6,677 bases of DNA, taken from positions 1-6,677 of the forward strand of contig RFJE01000399.1 of assembly GCA_003695005.1 (NCBI GenBank), given 5' to 3'. The translations under genes were made by a program, and so were the position numbers. This DNA is from Candidatus Hydrogenedentota bacterium (lineage in GTDB: Bacteria > Spirochaetota > Leptospiria > Turneriellales > J094). Under the pieces are notes generated by a model that did not search any database, was not told where the DNA came from, and saw only the letters and a program-made list of their open reading frames with translations. Shown here piece by piece: positions 1 to 6,034 of the stretch; the first letter of the stretch is position 1, and the number at the start of each line of letters is the position of its first letter.

Positions 1-57
1 AACACAACTGTATTGAAAACCTTTTTGACTCACTAGCGTCTTTTTTTATTTTGCCAC
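1..57. other. Short upstream intergenic segment
   Basis: This AT-rich stretch precedes the first gene. The reading frame of that gene is closed by a TAG at 34-36, so the coding region cannot extend further left. A run of seven T at 41-47 follows GCGTC, but no convincing hairpin precedes it, so I do not call a terminator. The frame beginning at base 1 is open for 11 codons up to the same TAG, which could be the tail of an upstream gene; this is too short to support. Confidence 0.5.
25..52 (+). promoter_or_regulatory. Possible sigma70-type promoter ahead of the GGDEF-EAL gene
   Basis: TTGACT at 25-30 differs from the -35 consensus only at the last base. After a 16-bp spacer, TATTTT at 47-52 matches four of six -10 positions. 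The -10 element would end 5 nt before the ATG at 58, so transcription would begin at or within a base or two of the start codon. The -10 match is weak and lies in a T-rich tract where such matches arise easily. Confidence 0.3.
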
Positions 58-3012
58 ATGGCAGTTTGGTTTTTACAGGAAGAAATCCCCATTGGGATTG
101 TAGCTGAACAAAAATTATTTCCCGATTTACATCGAACCATAAAAAATTTATGGACAGAAGCTAAAATAGACCTCGTACAATACGAGAATTTAGTAGAAAA
201 TATTGAAAAGTATGAAATTATTATCATGTTTGACCCAAGCCTTACTAAGTTATTAGATTTAATGGAATCTTTGCAAAAGATGCCCAAAGATATGCCAATT
301 TTTATTGCGCTCGATAAGTTATTTTGTGCGAAAAGCGCAGAAAAAGCGCTTTCGCAAGGATATTTTGCTTATTTAGGTATCAATGAATTATACCGCTTGC
401 CTTCGGTTCTACTTTCTGCCATTGTCAATCGAAAACAAATTATTTTTTACCAGGCAACTATTGAAAAACTAAAATTTGAAGCAGAAAAATGGACAGGAAT
501 TACTTCTTCCCCTTTCGAGTTCATTTGTATTATTGATAAGGCAGGAAACATCGTTTATAGCAATAAACCTATTTTAAAGGAGCAATTTCCTAATTATGAT
601 AAAATTCATATTTATGATATTATTGAAAAGACTTCACATGCACATTTAAACGAACTACTAAAAACAACATTTGAAAAGAAGAAATCTGTATTTGCGGAAA
701 TTTTCATGCCTCCTTTTAATGCAATGTATGCTAGTGTCATTAGTCCTGTATTGCATGATGGTGAAGTTTTATATGCGGTGGTTCAATCTCGTGACATTAC
801 AAAAGATTATGAAAATCGCATGCAACTGTTTTACGAGCTCGCTTTAAACGAGCGCTTAATTGAAAGCATGGATGACCCTGTTGTTGTTATAGATAAAGAT
901 TATTGTATTGAGCGATTTAACCTGAGTTTTTCAAATTTATTCCCAAATTCTTCCATACACAAAGGCACGCGGATTTATGAAATGTACCCAAGACTAAATA
1001 AAAAAATTCTTATGAAATTGGAATCCGTTTTGCTCAATAAAGCAGAATCGAAGGTATTAAAAAAAGCATGGAATTTATCGTTAAAACAAAATAAAGAAAC
1101 CAAACATTATTTAGTAAGTGCTTTTTTAATTCCAGGTGCTAAAAAAGGCGACTACCACATTGGTTTTACTTTAAAGGACATTACTCAACTTCGAAGAGAA
1201 AGGCAACGTCTTGCCGAAGAGCTGGCTTTTGAAAGGATTATGCTTATGTTATCTCGCAGGCTTTTTTCGGTAGCAGAAAGTACACACCGCCGTTATTTTT
1301 TATCGGCACTTTCTCAAATGATGAAATACTTTAAAGCGCATTCGGCAGAGATGGTTTCGTACACAAGTGCCGATAAGTCCGAAATTTACTTAATTGGCGA
1401 AATGTTTTCCGATATGCCGGCGGATAAAAAACAGTTTTCTCGTTTATCGCCTAAGTATCGTGCTTTGCGGGAGCTTGTAAAAAACAAAGAGCTAGAAGTC
1501 TTTACTAAGGAAGACCAAATTACAGAAGAACTAAAAAATAAAATTTTTGAAAATGGTCCATTTTATCCTTTTGTTTATTTATCTTTAAACACAGTAAAAA
1601 TGAAGCACGGCTTTATGCTTTTTTATTTTAAAAAATCAAGTGACTTATTCCAGGTATTGCGCTATCGATTGAATATGCTTCGCAATATGTTTCGCTTAAC
1701 GTTAGAAAAAATCCATGTCGAAAATCAGCAAAAGAAATTAGCCTTGTTTGATCCTCTTACCGGTCTTCCCAATCGTTATTTTTTTCAGGAAACTTTAGAA
1801 AAAGAAATCCAAACAGCAGAGAGGCACAATCAAAAATTTGCTGTTTTGTTTGTGGATTCAGATCACTTTAAAGAAATTAATGATGTTTTTGGACATAATG
1901 CAGGGGATTTATTGTTAACAACCGTAGCAGTGCGCCTTTTAACTTCGGTTCGAAGATCGGATTTTGTAGCACGGCAAAGTGGAGACGAATTTATTATTCT
2001 GCTTAGAAATATCCAGTCCGAGATGAATGTCCCCCAAATAGCTAATAAAATTATGAAGAATATTTCCAAACCTATTCCAATGGAAAAGGATCAGCTTCAT
2101 ATTACTTGCAGTATTGGAGTTGCTTTTTATCCCGATCACGGAAAAACTGCTCAGGAGCTTTTAGCAAATGCCGACGAAGCAATGTATTTTATTAAAAAAA
2201 CCACTCGCAATAATTTTCATATTCAAGATAATAAGCTTTCGTCGGATAAGAAAAAAAGACTAACTTTACTCAATGCATTAAAAGATGCAATTGATAAAGC
2301 AGAACTTGATGTTTTTTTTCAACCGCAAATACAATATCCGGAAAAAAAAATTATTGGTGTCGAAGCCTTAGCAAGATGGCAGCATAATGGCGAATGGATT
2401 TCTCCCGCAGTGTTTATTCCTTTAGCAGAAGAATCGGGATTAATCAATGAATTTACAAAAGTTATTACTCATAAAGCAGCGAGCAGCTTAACTAAAATAA
2501 AAGAGAAAACTAACTTAGAACTAAAACTTGGCATTAATTTATCTGCAAAACAATTTCATGATCCGAATTACCCTAAAGAAATTATTGCTCTTTTACAAGA
2601 TATCTGCACAGTTCCTGTGGAAGTCGAAATTACAGAAACAAGCTTCTTTGCAGATATCAATCGTGCTAAAAAAGTAGCTCATACTTTTGCAGAAGCCGGA
2701 CTCCACTTAGCCATTGATGATATGGGCTCCGGATACAACTCTTTAATTTTTTTAGTGGAATTACCTGTATCCACCTTAAAAGTAGATAGAGCACTTATTA
2801 TGAGGGTTACGAAAGAGAAAAAAAGTTTAGCCATTACCAAAGCAATTATCCAAATGGCTAAGGATATGGACTTACACACCGTTATTGAAGGGGTTGAAGA
2901 CGAGCAAGAAGTAACTCTTCTCTCACAGAAAGGTGCTAAAGTATTTCAAGGGTATTATTTTGCTCGGCCTATGCCATTTCAGGATTTGCTTACGTTTTGT
3001 GGAAACAAATAA
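58..3012 (+). CDS. Cyclic-di-GMP signalling protein: REC-like, PAS-PAS, GAF-like, GGDEF, EAL
   Basis: A 984-residue cytoplasmic protein predicted to make and/or break down the second messenger c-di-GMP; no membrane segment is seen. Residues 1-128 alternate strands and helices like a receiver domain, with D59 ending the strand-3 equivalent but without the usual acidic pair and lysine. PAS domains lie near 148-250 and 265-378, each ending in a DIT motif (246-248, 374-376). A GAF-like region spans about 388-550. The GGDEF domain (about 560-720) has DPLTGLPNR from 565, D600, an I-site RRSD at 632-635 and the signature as SGDEF at 641-645. The EAL domain (about 740-980) keeps EAL at 769-771, N827, E857, D887-D888, K908, E944 and Q964, so phosphodiesterase activity is likely. 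The ATG at 58 is the only usual start after the in-frame TAG at 34-36; no Shine-Dalgarno is visible. The net activity and input signal are unknown. Confidence 0.95.
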   Translation: MAVWFLQEEIPIGIVAEQKLFPDLHRTIKNLWTEAKIDLVQYENLVENIEKYEIIIMFDPSLTKLLDLMESLQKMPKDMPIFIALDKLFCAKSAEKALSQGYFAYLGINELYRLPSVLLSAIVNRKQIIFYQATIEKLKFEAEKWTGITSSPFEFICIIDKAGNIVYSNKPILKEQFPNYDKIHIYDIIEKTSHAHLNELLKTTFEKKKSVFAEIFMPPFNAMYASVISPVLHDGEVLYAVVQSRDITKDYENRMQLFYELALNERLIESMDDPVVVIDKDYCIERFNLSFSNLFPNSSIHKGTRIYEMYPRLNKKILMKLESVLLNKAESKVLKKAWNLSLKQNKETKHYLVSAFLIPGAKKGDYHIGFTLKDITQLRRERQRLAEELAFERIMLMLSRRLFSVAESTHRRYFLSALSQMMKYFKAHSAEMVSYTSADKSEIYLIGEMFSDMPADKKQFSRLSPKYRALRELVKNKELEVFTKEDQITEELKNKIFENGPFYPFVYLSLNTVKMKHGFMLFYFKKSSDLFQVLRYRLNMLRNMFRLTLEKIHVENQQKKLALFDPLTGLPNRYFFQETLEKEIQTAERHNQKFAVLFVDSDHFKEINDVFGHNAGDLLLTTVAVRLLTSVRRSDFVARQSGDEFIILLRNIQSEMNVPQIANKIMKNISKPIPMEKDQLHITCSIGVAFYPDHGKTAQELLANADEAMYFIKKTTRNNFHIQDNKLSSDKKKRLTLLNALKDAIDKAELDVFFQPQIQYPEKKIIGVEALARWQHNGEWISPAVFIPLAEESGLINEFTKVITHKAASSLTKIKEKTNLELKLGINLSAKQFHDPNYPKEIIALLQDICTVPVEVEITETSFFADINRAKKVAHTFAEAGLHLAIDDMGSGYNSLIFLVELPVSTLKVDRALIMRVTKEKKSLAITKAIIQMAKDMDLHTVIEGVEDEQEVTLLSQKGAKVFQGYYFARPMPFQDLLTFCGNK

Positions 3013-3020
3013 ATTAAAAA

Positions 3021-4037
3021 CTAAGCTCGAAAGTTTAAAGCATAAATTTTAGCAAGCTCGTCTTTTAAAAAAGCAGTTAAAACTTGGTTTCTACGTTGCA
3101 TCATGGTTTCTATGTCGCGAAAAAACTTTTGAAGTTCGTAAAATTCATCGGGATAGCCTCCCCAAGAAAAAGGTGGATAATATTTTTTTTGTTCTTGCTT
3201 AGGCGGTAGCAAAACCCCAAGATCTATCACTGTGCCGGTATTCAGCATCGTGCCAATAGAAGTTTTTACAAAATCCCCAAGAATGCTCCCATATTTCAAT
3301 TCGCCAGTTGGAAACTCTTGTTTTTGAAAAAGGAGCTTAACTGGACGATAGTTGTTTTTTAAATCGGATGTAGTGGTAAGTGCGCCTAAATTCGCCCAGC
3401 TTCCTAATATCGAATGCCCAACAAAACCTTCATGGTGCTTATTGGTATAGTTAGAAATTAAACTATCTGCCACTTCTCCACCAATCCGGCAATTCTCTCC
3501 AATAACACAATTGCTAAGAAATGCCATGTCCACCTGCGTTTTTTCTCCAATGTACAAAGGCCCCTTTAAATGGCAAAAAGAAGAAATTTTTGCTTCTGCA
3601 TCAATGACAACGGGCCCATCCGTAGCATCGAGAGAAGCTCCAAAAACTTGAGCCGATTCATGCACATAAATACTTTTTCCTTGCAACAAATTTCCTTTTT
3701 TCTTTAAAGACCTTAACGACTGAACCGGCTTCTTCCAAAAACTTAAATCTCGATCAATATTTTCTAAAAAATGATTCCAAGGGGTAATCGGAAATACATG
3801 TTCTTCTTCTGCTGCTGAATCCACATACATAATTTTGATGCTAGTCGGCAACGAAGGACTTGTGTTTTTAAAAAAGTCTTCTTCCCGCCTGCGCTCTGTG
3901 TAAATAATCGCTTCTGAATCTTGCCCTTGAAATAGGGATCTTTGCAAAGGAGAATAAATTCCATCTCGGAAAGTATAAGCCGGTTTTAAGCGAAAAAGAG
4001 GGGTAAGGGGTTTGTAAAATAAATCGTATAACTTCAC
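3021..4037 (-). CDS. GlmU-like sugar nucleotidyltransferase/acyltransferase-type protein with left-handed beta-helix
   Basis: A 338-residue soluble protein. Residues about 121-275 carry hexapeptide-repeat sequence typical of a left-handed parallel beta-helix, as in GlmU-type acyltransferases. The segment 204-230 (GFVGHSILG, then NLGAL, then SDLKNNY) matches the family often annotated as putative sugar nucleotidyltransferase or GlmU-related in Bacteroidetes and others. PWNHF at 86-90 resembles the PWD-F-N junction of that family. The start of the N-terminal half (LTPLFRLKPAYTFRDG from 11) also fits, but this half is far shorter than I expect and has no G-rich nucleotide-binding loop, so nucleotidyl transfer is doubtful and acyl transfer or a structural role is possible. 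The start is GTG, overlapping the lptG stop as GTGA, with GGAAG 8 nt upstream. As last gene of a lipid-export operon, a role in LPS or wall sugar supply is an inference; the substrate is unknown. Confidence 0.82.
   Translation of the reverse strand: MKLYDLFYKPLTPLFRLKPAYTFRDGIYSPLQRSLFQGQDSEAIIYTERRREEDFFKNTSPSLPTSIKIMYVDSAAEEEHVFPITPWNHFLENIDRDLSFWKKPVQSLRSLKKKGNLLQGKSIYVHESAQVFGASLDATDGPVVIDAEAKISSFCHLKGPLYIGEKTQVDMAFLSNCVIGENCRIGGEVADSLISNYTNKHHEGFVGHSILGSWANLGALTTTSDLKNNYRPVKLLFQKQEFPTGELKYGSILGDFVKTSIGTMLNTGTVIDLGVLLPPKQEQKKYYPPFSWGGYPDEFYELQKFFRDIETMMQRRNQVLTAFLKDELAKIYALNFRA
4034..4037 (-). other. GTGA start-stop overlap (lptG / GlmU-like gene)
   Basis: On the minus strand the TGA of lptG (4036-4034) overlaps the GTG start of the next gene (4037-4035). 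This arrangement is typical of translational coupling within one mRNA and supports co-transcription of the two genes. It also supports GTG as the true start of the downstream gene. Confidence 0.75.
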
Positions 4038-5119
4038 TTTTTAAACTTCCAAACCATATAAACCGTGACAAGCAGAAAAATAATATTAGCAAGCCAAGCA
4101 GCCAACAAAGGTGGCAATGTTCCATTATTCCCTAAAGATTTTCCAAAAAACATAATTAAATAATACACAATGGTAACAATGGTAGATAAGGCTAACGAAG
4201 CAGCAATGGCTCCTTTGCGCATTTTCGATCCAACAATCGCACCAATAATTACGGTAAAAAAGCACACTAGTGGATAACTAAAATGCCAATAGTACTCTAC
4301 AAGGTACTTTCTATAATCCTCTCCTGCTGCTTTAAAATGGTTTATATATTGCTGTAAGTCAAAAATACTTGTTTCGTCAAAATCTTTACGAGCTCGCCGA
4401 AAGTATTTGCCATCTTCGGGTAAATCAATTTTCATGTGCTTAAAAAATTCTTGCTTTAAAAAATTTCCATTTACATCAAAATATGTAATGCTACCATCTT
4501 CAAGCTCCCAATCCCGAGCTTTGTGAATAACTCCTTTTTCTGCTTCAATAATTTTATAGATGTTCCCTGTTTTACCAAGCACAACAAGATGTAGTCCAAT
4601 CACTTCATTTTTATATGGCCAAAAATGAGCCATGTAATAAAACCGATTTCCAGATCTCATTTCCACATTAAAACGTCCCCGAAGATGAAAAGAAGGATCT
4701 CGTCCGCGGATAATGTCTAACTCGTGGTAAGAAGCAAAATTCGAAGGAAACGTTACATATTCATTAAAAGCAAGTAAAGCTAGAGAGACAAAAAAAGTAA
4801 AAATAGCCACCGGCTGCATAAGACGCATAAACGATCTACCAGCAGCTAAAATAACGGCTAATTCATAGTTGCGGGAAAATGTAGCTACTGTATAAGAAAC
4901 GGCAAATAAAAGCGCCGGCGCCGTAACAACGGAAATAACAAGCGGGATATTTAAAAAATAATAACGTACTACATGAATGGAATCTCCCTTAAAATCCATT
5001 ACAATTTTAAGAGTTTCCATCACCTTTGCCACAAAGGCAATCCCCCCTAACATAATTAAAGCACCAACAAAAAACTTAAGAAACGTTGATGTAAAATACC
5101 GATCGATTGTATCAAGCAT
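4034..5119 (-). CDS. lptG: LptF/LptG-family lipopolysaccharide export permease, LptG-like
   Basis: A 361-residue inner-membrane protein of the YjgP/YjgQ family, which with its partner and the LptB ATPase lifts LPS from the inner membrane into the periplasmic Lpt bridge. Membrane helices are visible near 13-32, 54-78, 101-121, 277-298, 304-325 and 337-357. The large segment 122-275 between helices 3 and 4 is the expected periplasmic beta-jellyroll. ELAVILAAG at 86-94 is the coupling-helix motif between helices 2 and 3, and LPPLLAAWLAN at 335-345 is typical of the last helix. Length fits the family. The N-terminal DRY at 6-8 resembles LptG more than LptF, but the F/G choice is uncertain and no partner gene is present here. 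The ATG lies 1 nt after the upstream stop codon and has no clear Shine-Dalgarno, suggesting reinitiation within the operon. Confidence 0.9.
   Translation of the reverse strand: MLDTIDRYFTSTFLKFFVGALIMLGGIAFVAKVMETLKIVMDFKGDSIHVVRYYFLNIPLVISVVTAPALLFAVSYTVATFSRNYELAVILAAGRSFMRLMQPVAIFTFFVSLALLAFNEYVTFPSNFASYHELDIIRGRDPSFHLRGRFNVEMRSGNRFYYMAHFWPYKNEVIGLHLVVLGKTGNIYKIIEAEKGVIHKARDWELEDGSITYFDVNGNFLKQEFFKHMKIDLPEDGKYFRRARKDFDETSIFDLQQYINHFKAAGEDYRKYLVEYYWHFSYPLVCFFTVIIGAIVGSKMRKGAIAASLALSTIVTIVYYLIMFFGKSLGNNGTLPPLLAAWLANIIFLLVTVYMVWKFKK
4046..4050 (-). promoter_or_regulatory. Shine-Dalgarno-like GGAAG for the GlmU-like gene
   Basis: The minus strand reads GGAAG, then 8 nt, then the GTG start at 4037. 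The site lies inside the last codons of lptG. It is the only good ribosome-binding-site match among the gene starts in this window and helps justify the GTG start. Confidence 0.5.
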
Positions 5120-5120
5120 A

Positions 5121-5969
5121 TTAATGAGGGAAAAGCAAATCTCTCCATGAGTATAGAATTTCAGAAAAAGAAAGCCCCGTTAAAACTGAATATGTCCAGA
5201 CCATAACAAAAGAAGAACCTAGGGGAATGGTCATATTATCATCCAAAAGGCCATGGCCACTAATGAGCTCAAATAAAAAAGCAGAGATAGATCCCGCAAC
5301 TAAAACCATCCAGGCAATGCCATTAAGTCCATTTTCGTTCCATAAAACAAAAGGTGATTTCGGATCCAGCCAAAGGGTAACGAGGAGTAAAAAGAATAAA
5401 CCAGCTAAAAATGCAGATGTCATTCCACCTAACATCCCCTGGATACTTTTTCCGTTCTTAAAACGAATACTGCCATAATGCTCTCCGACATACGCAGCTA
5501 CCGGATCTCCAATTAAAAGAAACGCAATCGATAAAACCGCAAGCTCTTTTGGCATAAACCCTACAACTAGCATATTCGATAGCAAAAAGGGGACAGAAGA
5601 ATGGATTTTTGTATATTCTTTTTCTTTTAAAAGCTTGCCCGCTGTTTTAATAAACAAATCTTGCCACCACTCAAAATTAAATCGCAAAATTTCTACAATC
5701 CATAAAAATATATTCAGTCCTAATAGTATATAAAACGAAATACTACGAGTTGTTTCTTTAAAACTAGTTGTAAAAAGATAATCAAAGGTATTAAAATAAA
5801 AAATTAAAGGAATCAGTAAGCCAAAAAGATGATAAATTTTACGGTGTTTATTAAAACTTTCCCCCGGTTGATGCGATTTACTAAACAAAGGGGTTTTTTC
5901 CTTTTGCTGATTCATGACGGTAAGGCTGTGTTTTTTCCCCGTGCCGTCAAGTATCGTGCCGCTCCCCAT
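5121..5969 (-). CDS. Membrane CTP-transferase-like protein (dolichol kinase Sec59/Dgk1/phytol kinase type; often annotated phosphatidate cytidylyltransferase)
   Basis: A 282-residue polytopic membrane protein with a hydrophilic N-terminus of about 44 residues. Hydrophobic segments lie near 46-65, 77-93, 126-153, 182-200, 218-236 and 250-267. Motifs fit the CTP-dependent lipid kinase superfamily: RKxxHxxG at 43-50, E93 and R96, GDPVAAYVG at 154-162, GKSIQG at 173-178, E234 and DDNMTIPL at 243-250. Family members use CTP to phosphorylate a lipid alcohol (dolichol, diacylglycerol, phytol) or are annotated as CDP-diacylglycerol synthases; the substrate here cannot be told. It is the first gene of a three-gene operon with lptG and a GlmU-like gene, consistent with envelope lipid metabolism. 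The start is uncertain: ATG at 5969 gives the full length, while Met19 (5915) would remove a low-complexity, Gly-rich N-terminus. Neither has a Shine-Dalgarno sequence. Confidence 0.85.
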   Translation of the reverse strand: MGSGTILDGTGKKHSLTVMNQQKEKTPLFSKSHQPGESFNKHRKIYHLFGLLIPLIFYFNTFDYLFTTSFKETTRSISFYILLGLNIFLWIVEILRFNFEWWQDLFIKTAGKLLKEKEYTKIHSSVPFLLSNMLVVGFMPKELAVLSIAFLLIGDPVAAYVGEHYGSIRFKNGKSIQGMLGGMTSAFLAGLFFLLLVTLWLDPKSPFVLWNENGLNGIAWMVLVAGSISAFLFELISGHGLLDDNMTIPLGSSFVMVWTYSVLTGLSFSEILYSWRDLLFPH

Positions 5970-5976
5970 TTGTTAT

Positions 5977-5996
5977 TTGTTGTAAAAAAACAACAA
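5977..5996. repeat. Perfect 7-bp inverted repeat in the divergent intergenic region
   Basis: TTGTTGT at 5977-5983 and ACAACAA at 5990-5996 are exact inverted copies separated by six A. The repeat covers the -10 element and part of the spacer of the putative minus-strand promoter and ends 4 bp before the plus-strand TTGACA. The position suits an operator controlling both genes, but a small AT-rich palindrome can also arise by chance. As an RNA hairpin it would be short and weak. Confidence 0.5.
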
Positions 5997-6007
5997 GGTG
6001 TTGACAA
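5979..6007 (-). promoter_or_regulatory. Possible promoter of the lipid/lptG operon
   Basis: Reading the minus strand, TTGTCA (6007-6002) matches five of six -35 bases. A 17-bp spacer leads to TACAAC (5984-5979), matching four of six -10 bases. The predicted transcript start falls within a few bases of the ATG at 5969, or about 55-60 nt ahead of the alternative Met19 start. Another -10-like hexamer, TATAAA (6024-6019), lacks a good -35. Confidence 0.35.
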
Positions 6008-6028
6008 ATTGAATCAAATTTATATGGA
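6001..6028 (+). promoter_or_regulatory. Possible promoter of the hydroxylase gene
   Basis: TTGACA at 6001-6006 is a perfect -35 consensus. With a 16-bp spacer, TATGGA at 6023-6028 is a weak -10; TATATG at 6021-6026 is a better match but its spacer is only 14 bp. With the first choice, the transcript start would fall at about the ATG at 6035. The -35 overlaps the putative -35 of the opposite-strand operon. Confidence 0.4.
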
Positions 6029-6034
6029 TGTACT

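Noticed and set aside
27..47. Possible intrinsic terminator before the first gene (GAC...GTC followed by T7)
   Set aside because: The stem would be only 3 bp, too weak to support a terminator.
3023..3060. Direct repeat AAGCTCG at 3023-3029 and 3054-3060
   Set aside because: It is a 7-bp match within the 3' coding end of the GlmU-like gene, which can occur by chance.
3868..4125. Minus-strand open frame of 85 codons across the lptG / GlmU-like junction
   Set aside because: It overlaps two well-supported genes in a different frame and has no domain signal; the GTGA overlap explains the junction.
5227..5478. Plus-strand open frame of 83 codons inside the Sec59/Dgk1-like gene
   Set aside because: It lies fully antisense to a gene with clear family motifs, and its translation shows no recognisable domain. 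It is a shadow frame.
5941..5962. Direct repeat GTGCCG at 5941-5946 and 5957-5962 near the start of the lipid gene
   Set aside because: It is only 6 bp and lies in the doubtful N-terminal coding stretch; no further copies were seen nearby.
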